Shown here piece by piece: positions 14,370-21,665 of a DNA stretch of 64,000 nucleotides. Each line of letters starts with the position of its first letter. Position 1 is the first letter of the stretch. Source of the stretch: a virus. The stretch is from positions 1 to 64,000 of IMG/VR virus record IMGVR_UViG_3300006923_000006; one strand, 5' to 3'. The notes beneath the pieces were generated by a model. That model made no database searches. It saw only the letters and a list, made by a program, of their open reading frames with translations, and was not told where the DNA came from. Both the position numbers and the translations under genes were made by a program.

Positions 14370-14447
14370 TTGGCACTAAACGCCAAACACATTTTAACCC
14401 CTCAACATAAGTTGAGAATTTTGATTTGAGTTTATACTCAGGAAGGA
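14370..14447 (+). promoter_or_regulatory. 5' leader with three short hairpins
   Basis: TTGGC/GCCAA (14370-14386), CTCAAC-ATAA-GTTGAG (14401-14416, then AATTTT) and TGAGT-TTAT-ACTCA (14427-14440) follow the promoter. The last one ends at the ribosome-binding site GGAAGGA of the gene at 14455. The middle hairpin could be a weak terminator. The leader suggests post-transcriptional control or mRNA stabilisation. Confidence 0.45.
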
Positions 14448-14454
14448 CATTATT

Positions 14455-14913
14455 ATGTCAAACGAAACTACTGAAGCTGCTGTTGTTGTGCCGCGAAACA
14501 AAGCTGTTAACAAAGCTACTCTGTTGGCTGCTGTTTTTGCCGGTGCTGCTGCTGGTCAAACTCATGCCGAAGTGGCTACTGCGTTGTTCGGTGATGCGGA
14601 AAACTCGGCACAACATTTGTCTAGCCGGTTGACTGTATTGCGTACTGAAGATATGGTGCGACAATTGGCTGCTGAAAATCTTACCACTAAGCAAATCGCA
14701 AACGCGGAAGCTAAGGGTAAGAAAGAAGGCTTGCCAGGGTCTGTGGTAAATGCTCTTAAGGCTGCTCTTAAGGCTAAGAAAATCAGCACTAAGCCAAGCG
14801 AAGTTGACGCTAAGTTTAAGCGGATTCCTAAGCTTAAGAATCCCGGTCGGTCTGGTTCGTCTACGGTAGACGTTGTGTCGGATTTGATTAGCCAGTTGTC
14901 GGACAAAGGCTAG
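14455..14913 (+). CDS. Ala/Lys-rich, probably nucleic-acid-binding protein (152 aa)
   Basis: Alanine-rich, helical N-terminal half (ATLLAAVFAGAAAGQTHAEV) and a basic linker (KAALKAKKISTKPSEV, FKRIPKLKNPG). Codon use is richer in GCT/AAG than the neighbours, as in highly expressed phage genes. It has its own promoter, an elaborate leader and a following intrinsic terminator, so it is a stand-alone, probably abundant protein. I do not recognise a family. Confidence 0.65.
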   Translation: MSNETTEAAVVVPRNKAVNKATLLAAVFAGAAAGQTHAEVATALFGDAENSAQHLSSRLTVLRTEDMVRQLAAENLTTKQIANAEAKGKKEGLPGSVVNALKAALKAKKISTKPSEVDAKFKRIPKLKNPGRSGSSTVDVVSDLISQLSDKG

Positions 14914-14931
14914 AGTTTGTGAGCATAGGTT

Positions 14932-14957
14932 AACGGTTATCCTTTAAAACCGTTTTT
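14932..14957 (+). terminator. Intrinsic terminator
   Basis: AACGGTT (14932-14938) pairs with AACCGTT (14948-14954) and runs into five T residues, 19 bases after the stop codon of the 152-residue protein gene. Confidence 0.8.
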
Positions 14958-14958
14958 A

Positions 14959-15136
14959 AGCCTCTGTGGTGTAACAGGTTAGCACGCTGATTGTTAGTAT
15001 GTGTTGTGGACCAAACAGACTAAGCGAGTTGACTGTAATCAACTCTAACTTAGATTCTTAGTAGGAAAGCACTAATATTTACAGATATTAGTCAGAAACC
15101 ATCAGAAGAATTGTGTTCGAGTCCTTTTGGAGGCTC
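14959..15136 (+). tRNA. tRNA-Asn-like gene with ~104-nt insertion in the anticodon loop
   Basis: AGCCTCT (14959-14965) pairs with GGAGGCT (15129-15135) as a 7-bp acceptor stem. GTGTAACAGGTTAGCAC is a good D-arm. The sequence then reads CTGA-TTGTTA and, 104 bases later, A-TCAG; joining 14996 to 15101 gives the loop TTGTTAA with anticodon GUU. The T-arm side has TTCGAGTCC, but its stem is poor. The insertion itself is structured: GAGTTGA/TCAACTC and CTAATAT/ATATTAG hairpins, and CAGACTAA and TTAGTC segments reminiscent of a group I P7. An intron at position 37/38 is my reading; the junctions are not proven and a degenerate tRNA is possible. Confidence 0.55.
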
Positions 15137-15166
15137 TTATTTCTAAAGACAAATAAGGAGTTAAAA

Positions 15167-15304
15167 ATGCAAGTTGGTGATTCGGCAATTTTTCGTGGCC
15201 GTTGGGTCGAAATTGAAAGTGTTCATGAGGATGGCTATTGGGTTATTGACCAAGACGGAGAAGGTTATCATGCGAAGCCTGATGAATTTGACCATGTTTA
15301 TTGA
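15167..15304 (+). CDS. Small protein (45 aa), unknown
   Basis: ATG after AAGGAGTTAAAA. A compact beta-type sequence (VGDSAIFRGRWVEIESVHED) resembling a small SH3-like barrel. Function unknown. Confidence 0.5.
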   Translation: MQVGDSAIFRGRWVEIESVHEDGYWVIDQDGEGYHAKPDEFDHVY

Positions 15305-15321
15305 ATTGGTACAATCGTATA

Positions 15322-15489
15322 ATGAAAAAACATAAACTTTGGCCAGGACGAATCAAACACGACAGACACGGTTATTATTTTACTGTGTTCTGTCCAAAGA
15401 CTAAAAGATTCTATGCTGGCGAAAGAAGGGTTAGTGATGACCGAGAAGCTAGATTCCTAATGTATAAGTATATCAGAATGGTAGGATAA
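15322..15489 (+). CDS. Hypothetical basic protein (55 aa)
   Basis: The product (KKHKLWPGRIKHDRHGYYFT) is strongly basic. ATG 15322 is used, but a TTG at 15301 overlapping the previous stop is an alternative. Unknown function. Confidence 0.5.
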   Translation: MKKHKLWPGRIKHDRHGYYFTVFCPKTKRFYAGERRVSDDREARFLMYKYIRMVG

Positions 15490-15490
15490 A

Positions 15491-15694
15491 ATGATAGAAA
15501 AAAACCAAATAAGAGTTGACGGCGGGGGAAACTCGTATACAGTAATAGATATGAGATATCACAATCCAGCAACTAACAAATATGTTAAACAATGGTTACT
15601 ACTTAGGAATTCTAAAGACAAAGACGACTGGGCTCATAATAAAGACAGATGGTGTGACGAAGATTCAATCTTAAAACTGACGAAAGCAAAGTAA
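15491..15694 (+). CDS. Hypothetical protein (67 aa)
   Basis: Starts 1 base after the preceding stop. A small mixed-charge protein (RVDGGGNSYTVIDMRYHN), unknown family. Confidence 0.5.
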   Translation: MIEKNQIRVDGGGNSYTVIDMRYHNPATNKYVKQWLLLRNSKDKDDWAHNKDRWCDEDSILKLTKAK

Positions 15695-15979
15695 ATGAAT
15701 CCAAAACATGTTAAATCTGGTGTAAAAATTCGCGTTAAACGCACATCTATCAACCGTAAGTTTGGCGTATCCTGTTCTAATATATGGGAAGCTAACAACA
15801 GAAAACTTTGGCCCGGTGAAATTGGTACAATCGTAGAATACCAAGGAAATGGATGGCGGGGATTAAAAGCAGAGTTTGAGCAAGGTAGAACTATTCAAGT
15901 TGGTACGTTATACGAAGATTCAGAAAATTGGGAAATTGAAGTTGACAAACTAGAAGACTTTGCTATCATAAAAGCATAA
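15695..15979 (+). CDS. Hypothetical protein, SH3-like (94 aa)
   Basis: Starts directly after the previous stop. KSGVKIRVKRTSIN ... PGEIGTIVEYQGNGWRGL looks like a KOW/SH3-type barrel. No family named. Confidence 0.5.
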   Translation: MNPKHVKSGVKIRVKRTSINRKFGVSCSNIWEANNRKLWPGEIGTIVEYQGNGWRGLKAEFEQGRTIQVGTLYEDSENWEIEVDKLEDFAIIKA

Positions 15980-15990
15980 CAAAACAATAC

Positions 15991-16139
15991 GGAGAAGTGG
16001 CAACTATTGGTTAATGTTGCACCAGATTATATAAAACTGGTTTTGTACATTAGGACCGTTTACTAGTGATGACCCTATCTGACAGTATTCGCGATACTGT
16101 TAAGAGTGACAAATGATGGTTCAATTCCATCCTTCTCCA
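15991..16139 (+). tRNA. Class II tRNA-like (Leu-type) gene with insertion
   Basis: GGAGAAG (15991-15997) and CTTCTCC (16132-16138) form a perfect acceptor stem. GATGG-TTCAATT-CCATC (16115-16131) is a perfect T-arm. TGGCAAC...GTTGCA resembles the D-arm of leucine tRNAs. CAGTATTCGCGATACTG can be a long variable arm. The total length (149) is about 60 bases too long. CCAGA at the expected anticodon stem can pair with a nearby CTGG (11-base loop) or with ATCTG some 50 bases later, so part of 16025-16080 is probably inserted sequence. I cannot decide the anticodon. Confidence 0.6.
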
Positions 16140-16164
16140 GCCTATACTTTAAGGAAAAATAACA

Positions 16165-16416
16165 ATGGACACTAAACTAATCAAATCGGGATTGTCACTA
16201 GTCTGGGCAGGATTGTTTAATAGTTCGCGTTTTACCAAAGAAGAAAAAGTATGGTTGGTAAGTGGTCGTAAAATTGCGGCTATCAGGTCAATTAAAGACA
16301 GACTTGGTTATAATCTTGCCCATGCTATTGCACATATTAGAAAGTATGGTATAAAAGAAGGACTGGTTGACGCGAATTGGCAAAAGAGTATGCAAAAATA
16401 TGAGAAAGATGTCTAG
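16165..16416 (+). CDS. Hypothetical protein (83 aa)
   Basis: ATG after AAGGAAAAATAAC. Helical (RKIAAIRSIKDRLGYNLAHA). LGYNLAHAIAHIRKY resembles the pattern found in ribosomal L7/L12 C-terminal-like phage proteins, but this is only suggestive. Confidence 0.55.
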   Translation: MDTKLIKSGLSLVWAGLFNSSRFTKEEKVWLVSGRKIAAIRSIKDRLGYNLAHAIAHIRKYGIKEGLVDANWQKSMQKYEKDV

Positions 16417-16432
16417 AATTTTTCCTCAAAAT

Positions 16433-16507
16433 AACCGGACAGACTCGAAGCTGTCACACAGGTAGGTCGGGAAGGCCATAGCTAGAAAGCCCTGCCTGCG
16501 GTTTTTT
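16433..16507 (+). terminator. Three-way-junction RNA ending in a T-run
   Basis: AACCG (16433-16437) pairs with CGGTT (16499-16503). Inside are the hairpin GACAG/CTGTC and the stem CAGGTAG/CTGCCTG enclosing GGGAAGGCCATAGCTAGAAA. Six T residues follow. This is more elaborate than a normal intrinsic terminator and could be a ligand-responsive or processed RNA with terminator function. Confidence 0.6.
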
Positions 16508-16526
16508 CCTAAAGAAAGGGACTACC

Positions 16527-16952
16527 ATGACGAATTTTGGTTGGAGTTATCCTCCTGGTTGTAATAGTGTTCCTGGTGACGAACCAGACCCAAATGAAGA
16601 TTTGCCTACGGTTGACGAATTTTGTGAATATATGGGTATTGCCGATATCTGTTGTTGTCTGCGAGCCATAGACATACATAATATGGAAGCAGTTGACATT
16701 ATGATTGCCAATACTGACGAATGGTTAACGCCAGGCGACAGACGAAAACTAAAAACATGCCATAATGAAGACCCTATCGAAAAAATCAGGGTTCGCGGTA
16801 TTGCTTGGGACGGTAGTGATTGGGAATGGAGCGAAATAATTGACTTGACAAAACCCGAATCTACTCTAGAATGTGTAGACCAAGCGAGAGAAAACTTTAA
16901 CGAAGCACTAGCGGGACATCAAGCAGAGAGTGGAGAAGGAGAAATCAGTTGA
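16527..16952 (+). CDS. Hypothetical acidic protein (141 aa)
   Basis: ATG after AAGAAAGGGA. Acidic, with Cys run ADICCCLRAID and a Pro/Asp-rich N-terminus. No family recognised. It ends in TTGA, shared with the next start. Confidence 0.6.
   Translation: MTNFGWSYPPGCNSVPGDEPDPNEDLPTVDEFCEYMGIADICCCLRAIDIHNMEAVDIMIANTDEWLTPGDRRKLKTCHNEDPIEKIRVRGIAWDGSDWEWSEIIDLTKPESTLECVDQARENFNEALAGHQAESGEGEIS
16845..16872 (+). promoter_or_regulatory. Internal promoter TTGACA-16-TAGAAT
   Basis: TTGACA 16845-16850 and TAGAAT 16867-16872 lie inside the preceding gene and would serve the gene at 16949. Confidence 0.5.
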
Positions 16953-17320
16953 ATTTTCCAAAATATCGAGTACAAGTAGTACAGCGGGGACGAAATTTTG
17001 CCGAAACAGTAGTAGCGGCATATTATGGCAAACGCCAAGTTTTTCAAGGAAAGAGAAAAGATTACAGAAACTGGCTACAATTCCCAGAAAAAACATGCAC
17101 ATGCGATTGTGGTAATATAATCAACATTCCTAAACGTATTGACAAAGAAGAATGTTACTATGATGTTAGTAATGTTCGTTGTTTAAAATGCGGGCGGGAA
17201 TCAGGTGGAGGAAATTGCGAGACGGGCGAAATTGGAGGATGGATTCTAGAACCTTCTTTACGCGAACATGAAAACCCATTATTTAATGAAGACACAAACG
17301 AGTGGTTGGGTAGAGACTAA
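16949..17320 (+). CDS. Zinc-ribbon hypothetical protein (123 aa)
   Basis: The start is probably TTG 16949, overlapping the upstream TGA, with GAAGGAGAAA upstream; no ATG fits. CTCDCGN ... VRCLKCGRES forms a CxC...CxxC ribbon. It begins with a strand-strand-helix unit (YRVQVVQRGRNFAETVVAAY). Confidence 0.6.
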   Translation: MNFPKYRVQVVQRGRNFAETVVAAYYGKRQVFQGKRKDYRNWLQFPEKTCTCDCGNIINIPKRIDKEECYYDVSNVRCLKCGRESGGGNCETGEIGGWILEPSLREHENPLFNEDTNEWLGRD

Positions 17321-17346
17321 GCATATTTATTTAGAAAGGAATTAAA

Positions 17347-17889
17347 ATGACTAAAGGAACAACCTTCGCAACAATAGAGGCTTTCACAGTAGTTAGTCTT
17401 AAAAAGAATGAGGAATTTACCAATCCAGTCATCCATCACTGGAGACGTAATGTTATGCTAGGTGCGGATTATAAAAATGCAGTAGTAAAGCATGATAAAA
17501 ATCCGCTATTCAAACCACAACCTATGTGGAATGCTAAAGCTACCTACGAACATCCTTATATGGTAGTCCATCGCGACACAGGACAACGATATATTAGATA
17601 TTTTCTTCTTAAAGGTAAACCGTCGATTGATAGCTACTACGATTCTGAAACTGGCGAGTTTATTGATAAACAAAGACTAACACCATATTTTAGAAAAAAA
17701 CGACCGCAAAAACGCCAAAATCACCCATTTCAAACGAGCGGGGGAGTTAAGCCTAGTAATGTCTATCCGCGAACGCTAAAAATCTATGGCGAAAAAATTG
17801 GGATTTATTCAACTGGGCTGCTTGAAATTCAAGCAAACAAGCGTACAATCTATGCACAAGACTTGGTTGAGGAATTTAACAAACTCTAG
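17347..17889 (+). CDS. Hypothetical protein (180 aa)
   Basis: ATG after AAAGGAATTAAA. Basic, aromatic-rich, with a Lys/Arg-rich stretch (FRKKRPQKRQNHPFQ). No domain recognised. Confidence 0.6.
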   Translation: MTKGTTFATIEAFTVVSLKKNEEFTNPVIHHWRRNVMLGADYKNAVVKHDKNPLFKPQPMWNAKATYEHPYMVVHRDTGQRYIRYFLLKGKPSIDSYYDSETGEFIDKQRLTPYFRKKRPQKRQNHPFQTSGGVKPSNVYPRTLKIYGEKIGIYSTGLLEIQANKRTIYAQDLVEEFNKL

Positions 17890-17917
17890 TATTACAAAAC
17901 ATTCAAGGGAGAAAACA

Positions 17918-18112
17918 ATGCCTAGCAAATGGGAAGATAATAGTATCCAGTTTCCAAGATTGATTGCAGAAGCAGAAGCAGCGGGGCTGTGGGACAACAC
18001 ATCTGACGATTTCCGATTGATGTGTGACTCAATGGATTTGGATACAGAGGAAGTATTTGAAATAATCGAAAGAGCGCAAACAGTGTGGGATAAAATTAAA
18101 AAGGAAACGTAA
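17918..18112 (+). CDS. Hypothetical acidic protein (64 aa)
   Basis: ATG after AAGGGAGAAAAC. Helical and acidic (PRLIAEAEAAGLWDNTSDDF). Ends TAATG, sharing bases with the next start. Confidence 0.6.
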   Translation: MPSKWEDNSIQFPRLIAEAEAAGLWDNTSDDFRLMCDSMDLDTEEVFEIIERAQTVWDKIKKET

Positions 18113-18285
18113 TGTATGAAATCTCTATTCGGACTAAAAGCGGAAAATCATTTAAAAACTGTTGGTTAAGACATAAATACAAAATATTCCATACCGAGAA
18201 AGAAGCAATGCAATGGGCGGATTCTTTTGATGAACCAGTAATTATTAACTGGTGTAGATTTGTCAGAGGAGCATGGGGAGCATGA
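18112..18285 (+). CDS. Hypothetical protein (57 aa)
   Basis: Start overlaps the previous stop (TAATG) and AAAAAGGAAACG lies just upstream. MYEISIRTKSGKSFKNCWLR has the strand-strand-helix look of other small proteins in this window. Confidence 0.5.
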   Translation: MYEISIRTKSGKSFKNCWLRHKYKIFHTEKEAMQWADSFDEPVIINWCRFVRGAWGA

Positions 18286-18467
18286 TAGACGACCAGAATA
18301 ATGCTACAGCGATTCTAATAGGGATTGTATGTGTGTCAATTGCTACTGCATATCTATATGGCAGTCAACCAGTCGGATGGTTGGTTTTTGGTGGCTGTTT
18401 TATATTTTTTGGTACTTTTTTTAGCCTTTTTAATCTATGGTACAATACTAGAAAGAAAAAGAAATGA
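18273..18467 (+). CDS. Two-pass membrane protein (64 aa)
   Basis: Two hydrophobic segments (AILIGIVCVSIATAYLYG and GWLVFGGCFIFFGTFFSLF) and a basic C-terminus (RKKKK) define a small membrane protein, positive side inside. ATG 18273 has AGAGGA upstream; ATG 18282 is an alternative. Confidence 0.55.
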   Translation: MGSMIDDQNNATAILIGIVCVSIATAYLYGSQPVGWLVFGGCFIFFGTFFSLFNLWYNTRKKKK

Positions 18468-18880
18468 ACAAACATAAGTATATAGTATTCCCAGTATATG
18501 ACAGTCAAGGTTTACGTAGAGTAATAATAGACAGAGCGAAAGAACTCCGATATAGAGACATATATGATATTATTGGACAGACTAAACACAACAAAAAAGA
18601 CGCTATACTGCTTAATACAAAAGCTGGAACCATTATGCATTGTAATACTCCATATAATGATATGGACCATCAAATGGGAGACTTACAAACGTTTTTTGAA
18701 TCAGACCGCTATCAATATAGAAAACCTCTAAAAATAGATGAACCCCAGGGTTCAACTTTTTATTGTTTAAAAATAGATGAACATGTAGTACAGTTTCATG
18801 ATAATTGTATTTATGTTTGGGGTCAAAAAGTAGAAAAAGAAATGATTAGGAAAATCGCCAAAGAAATGGGGATTATTTAA
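18464..18880 (+). CDS. Hypothetical protein (138 aa)
   Basis: Overlaps the previous stop (ATGA). Mixed alpha/beta, with no recognised motif. Confidence 0.6.
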   Translation: MNKHKYIVFPVYDSQGLRRVIIDRAKELRYRDIYDIIGQTKHNKKDAILLNTKAGTIMHCNTPYNDMDHQMGDLQTFFESDRYQYRKPLKIDEPQGSTFYCLKIDEHVVQFHDNCIYVWGQKVEKEMIRKIAKEMGII

Positions 18881-19206
18881 TGGAAGCTTGTAGTATATGT
18901 GGCGAGCCTAATAAAAAACTAGACACAGTACATACCAAGTGTTTATCACAACTACAAACATTATGTCATAAGTTTAATGCTGTACTTGAAATTAATAACT
19001 TATACACTGTGCCCAATTTACGAAAATTCATAACAGACGCTAAAAAAGAATCCAACGATGTTAAGCGACTCAAGAGAATCCTAGCTACTTATAAATTTAC
19101 AAACATAGCCTCTTTGCAAAGATATATTCGCGAATCCAAAAAACGAGACCAACTAGAAAAATGGCGGAAAATGGAAAAAAGAGCTATAGGAGCAGACGAT
19201 GATTGA
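18880..19206 (+). CDS. Zinc-binding hypothetical protein (108 aa)
   Basis: CSICGEPNKKLDTVHTKC at the N-terminus suggests a treble-clef-type zinc site; the remainder is a basic helical rod. It overlaps the NMNAT-like gene by 8 bases, so it may belong to the same operon. Confidence 0.6.
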   Translation: MEACSICGEPNKKLDTVHTKCLSQLQTLCHKFNAVLEINNLYTVPNLRKFITDAKKESNDVKRLKRILATYKFTNIASLQRYIRESKKRDQLEKWRKMEKRAIGADDD

Positions 19207-19786
19207 ACAATTAACAAAGCAAGGAAACCGATGTTATTATGAAAATCATTATTATAGATACTACGAACCTAACAAACTCTGGATTTATAGCGGAACATTT
19301 AATCCCCTGCATTCAGCACATTTAGAAATTTTCTTTCACGCAAAACGCAAGATTGGAGAAAAAGACTATCTTTCTTTTGAGACTCCGCTAAAACCATTTG
19401 ACAAAGAAGAAAAAGAGCGTAAACTAGAAGCAGTAGTTCAGCAATTCAATAATCTCTGTCTTCCTTTAATAGTTAGTGATTTTTCTAGCTTTATTGAAAA
19501 AAGAAAAAGACTTGGTGGATTGAATGGTTGTAATTTTGTAGTTGGCGACGATACTTTTAAAAGAATTTTTGACATATCGTATTATCATAACAGCAAAGCA
19601 GCAATGGAGAATTGTCTGGAATCATTAATAGGGTCCAAATTTCTAGTTTATCCTAGACATATGGGACAAACCGAATACAATATAGTATTAGATGATTTTC
19701 CGTATTTACGCGACAATTTCACTTTTGTTAGTGATTTTGCACCGGAGAATATATCATCGACTCAATTGCGGGAACAATCTGTATAG
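19199..19786 (+). CDS. NMN/NaMN adenylyltransferase-like protein (195 aa)
   Basis: YSGTFNPLHSAHLEI (residues ~31-45) is the nucleotidyltransferase motif GxFNPxHxxH, and ENISSTQLREQ near the C-terminus matches the ISSTxxR motif. Together these define the NMNAT/NadD-type family, which joins ATP to (nicotinate or nicotinamide) mononucleotide to make NAD(+) or its acid form. The gene for nicotinamide phosphoribosyltransferase lies 340 bases downstream, so NMN is the likely substrate. Length is usual for a single-domain enzyme. The start overlaps the preceding gene. Confidence 0.85.
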   Translation: MIEQLTKQGNRCYYENHYYRYYEPNKLWIYSGTFNPLHSAHLEIFFHAKRKIGEKDYLSFETPLKPFDKEEKERKLEAVVQQFNNLCLPLIVSDFSSFIEKRKRLGGLNGCNFVVGDDTFKRIFDISYYHNSKAAMENCLESLIGSKFLVYPRHMGQTEYNIVLDDFPYLRDNFTFVSDFAPENISSTQLREQSV

Positions 19787-19877
19787 TTGGACTAGTTTTA
19801 ATATTGTTTTTAACAGGATTGTGGCCACTTCTTTTCATTATTGGCCTATTAAGTTGGTCACTACATTAAGGAAAAAT

Positions 19878-20063
19878 ATGTTTGTTAAATTCCTAGATGC
19901 TTTTTGTAATGCTGTTCTTACAATTATATTTTTGCTGGCGGCTGGCGGCTCAATCTGGGTATTACTAATGCTGGCAGCATTGGGATTCACAACCAACCCT
20001 TTCGCTACTGTTATGGGTATTATACTAATTCCATCTTTTATTTATGCTTTTTGTAAATTATAA
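19878..20063 (+). CDS. Small membrane protein (61 aa)
   Basis: ATG after AAGGAAAAAT. Two hydrophobic segments (AVLTIIFLLAAGGSIWVLL; VMGIILIPSFIYAFC). It lies between NMNAT- and NAMPT-like genes. Another hydrophobic open frame without a clear start covers 19757-19869. Confidence 0.5.
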   Translation: MFVKFLDAFCNAVLTIIFLLAAGGSIWVLLMLAALGFTTNPFATVMGIILIPSFIYAFCKL

Positions 20064-20123
20064 AAGAAAATCCAACATGGTGGTAAATTTGGATTTTTTA
20101 GAAAATGGTAACAGGAGTAAAAC

Positions 20124-21662
20124 ATGAACTTAACAGAATTCGCAAAAGGCAGAGTACAGATTCCATTCCCACTACAAGCAGACGCCTATACTATTGCTGG
20201 TGAGTGTTTGGCTAGTCCACAAGCTAAAAAGCAATCAACATACAATCTTACCAATCGGCGTAGTCCCGCAGAAGCTTGGCCAGACGTAGCCCAAGATTCT
20301 CGCATGGTGTTTTTTGGTTTGACACACTTTATCAGAAATCATTTAACCCAACATATTACCCACGAACAGATAGACCAAACCATTAAGTTTATGCAAACAG
20401 CACATTCGTTTGGTGGACAACTAAACTTTGACCCAAAACCGTGGCGAAGGGTAGTCAATGAATTTCAAGGTTATATGCCAATTCAAATCGTAGCATTGCC
20501 AGAAGGAAGTACATTCTTTCCTAATGAACCAGTAATACAAGTTTTTTCTCTTGATGAAGGTTTTGGAGAAATGGCGGCACATATCGAAGCTGTAATGCTA
20601 GGTATGGTATCTATTGCTACTGCTAGAGCTACGCTAGGTAGACATTGGTTAGAACAAATCCGAAACTATGTTAGACGAGACGTAGGGCACGATAAAGATA
20701 TTGTAGACCAAACTGCTAGATTTATGATTCATGATTTTGGTATGCGAGCTAGTAGTACGTCAGAGGAATCCGAATTACTAGGTTTGGCTCACCTATTAGT
20801 ATTTCATGGTACTGACACCTTTAACGCGGCGTATTTGGCTAGACAACTAGGAGCAGAACCACCAACGGGAACTAGTATTCTAGCATTAGCACACCGAATT
20901 GTGCAAGGATGGGATACAGAACACTGTGCCTTCTTTAACCAATATTGTGCTAGTCAAAAGTCTAACAAAGTTGCAAGTTATGTTGCAGATTGTTATAATT
21001 TTGACAAAGCTGTTAATCGTTTGGCTGAAATGGCCGACAAAGACAGAACAACAATTGTTGCCAGACCAGACAGTGGAGATTATGTCCAGAATGTTCTTGA
21101 CATCTTAAATAGTTCAGATAAAATTAGGTATATCCAAGGCGATAGTATGACGCCTACCAAAATTAACAACCTTATGAACCATCTATTAGACGAAGGTTTT
21201 CCAGCAACACAACGCGGAATTTTTGGCGTAGGAGGATATCTACGCAATACACCTAACAGAGATTCGCTAAGCAGTGCTTACAAACTATCTGCTGTTAGTG
21301 GATTAAATCCGAAAGTTAAACTTAGCGAGATTGAAGAAAAGGCTAGTATTCCTGGTCCTAATATTCTGACAAGAGAACATTGTAGTATTTACAGTCCAAC
21401 TACTTTTATGACTTATGAGGCAGACGCACAAGGTAAAGACGCACAGGTAGTATACTATGATGGTAACATGGTGAGTAAAGAATGTTTTGGTGATGTATGC
21501 TTGGAACCTTTTTCTGACATTCAATCGCGATGTATTAATGATTTTGATAAGTGGGAAAGCGTAGCAAAAAGACAACCAAATCTAGGACTAGGTAAGTTTA
21601 ATCTTTTTTCTACTGAAGTTAAACGTATTAGAAAAGAGACTTTTAACAAGTATAGGAATTAA
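20124..21662 (+). CDS. nampt: Nicotinamide phosphoribosyltransferase (512 aa)
   Basis: The motifs of NAMPT are in order: HDFGMRASSTSEES (cf. DFGYRGVSS), HGTDTFNAAYLA, ARPDSGD, YIQGDSM and GIFGVGGYL, all of which line the phosphoribosyl and nicotinamide sites in known enzymes. It converts nicotinamide plus PRPP to NMN. At 512 residues it is the usual full length. The neighbours, an NMNAT upstream and a Nudix hydrolase 3 bases downstream, complete a nicotinamide-to-NAD+ salvage route. In phages this gene pair is known to restore NAD+ depleted by NADase defence systems (NARP2-type), which is the likely role here. AACAGGAG ribosome-binding site. Confidence 0.95.
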   Translation: MNLTEFAKGRVQIPFPLQADAYTIAGECLASPQAKKQSTYNLTNRRSPAEAWPDVAQDSRMVFFGLTHFIRNHLTQHITHEQIDQTIKFMQTAHSFGGQLNFDPKPWRRVVNEFQGYMPIQIVALPEGSTFFPNEPVIQVFSLDEGFGEMAAHIEAVMLGMVSIATARATLGRHWLEQIRNYVRRDVGHDKDIVDQTARFMIHDFGMRASSTSEESELLGLAHLLVFHGTDTFNAAYLARQLGAEPPTGTSILALAHRIVQGWDTEHCAFFNQYCASQKSNKVASYVADCYNFDKAVNRLAEMADKDRTTIVARPDSGDYVQNVLDILNSSDKIRYIQGDSMTPTKINNLMNHLLDEGFPATQRGIFGVGGYLRNTPNRDSLSSAYKLSAVSGLNPKVKLSEIEEKASIPGPNILTREHCSIYSPTTFMTYEADAQGKDAQVVYYDGNMVSKECFGDVCLEPFSDIQSRCINDFDKWESVAKRQPNLGLGKFNLFSTEVKRIRKETFNKYRN

Positions 21663-21665
21663 GTA

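Noticed and set aside
14426-14632. Alternative frame rich in Leu within the 152-residue protein gene
   Set aside because: It is an out-of-frame shadow of the Ala/Lys-rich gene, and the real gene has the ribosome-binding site and codon pattern.
14997-15100. Assignment of the tRNA insertion as a group I intron
   Set aside because: At 104 nt it is about half the size of the smallest known members and lacks recognisable P3-P8 pairing apart from a P7-like pair, so I report it only as an insertion.
19692-20063. A 123-codon frame spanning the end of the NMNAT gene and the next small gene
   Set aside because: No start signal at its beginning; the downstream ATG at 19878 has AAGGAAAAAT and gives a sensible membrane protein.
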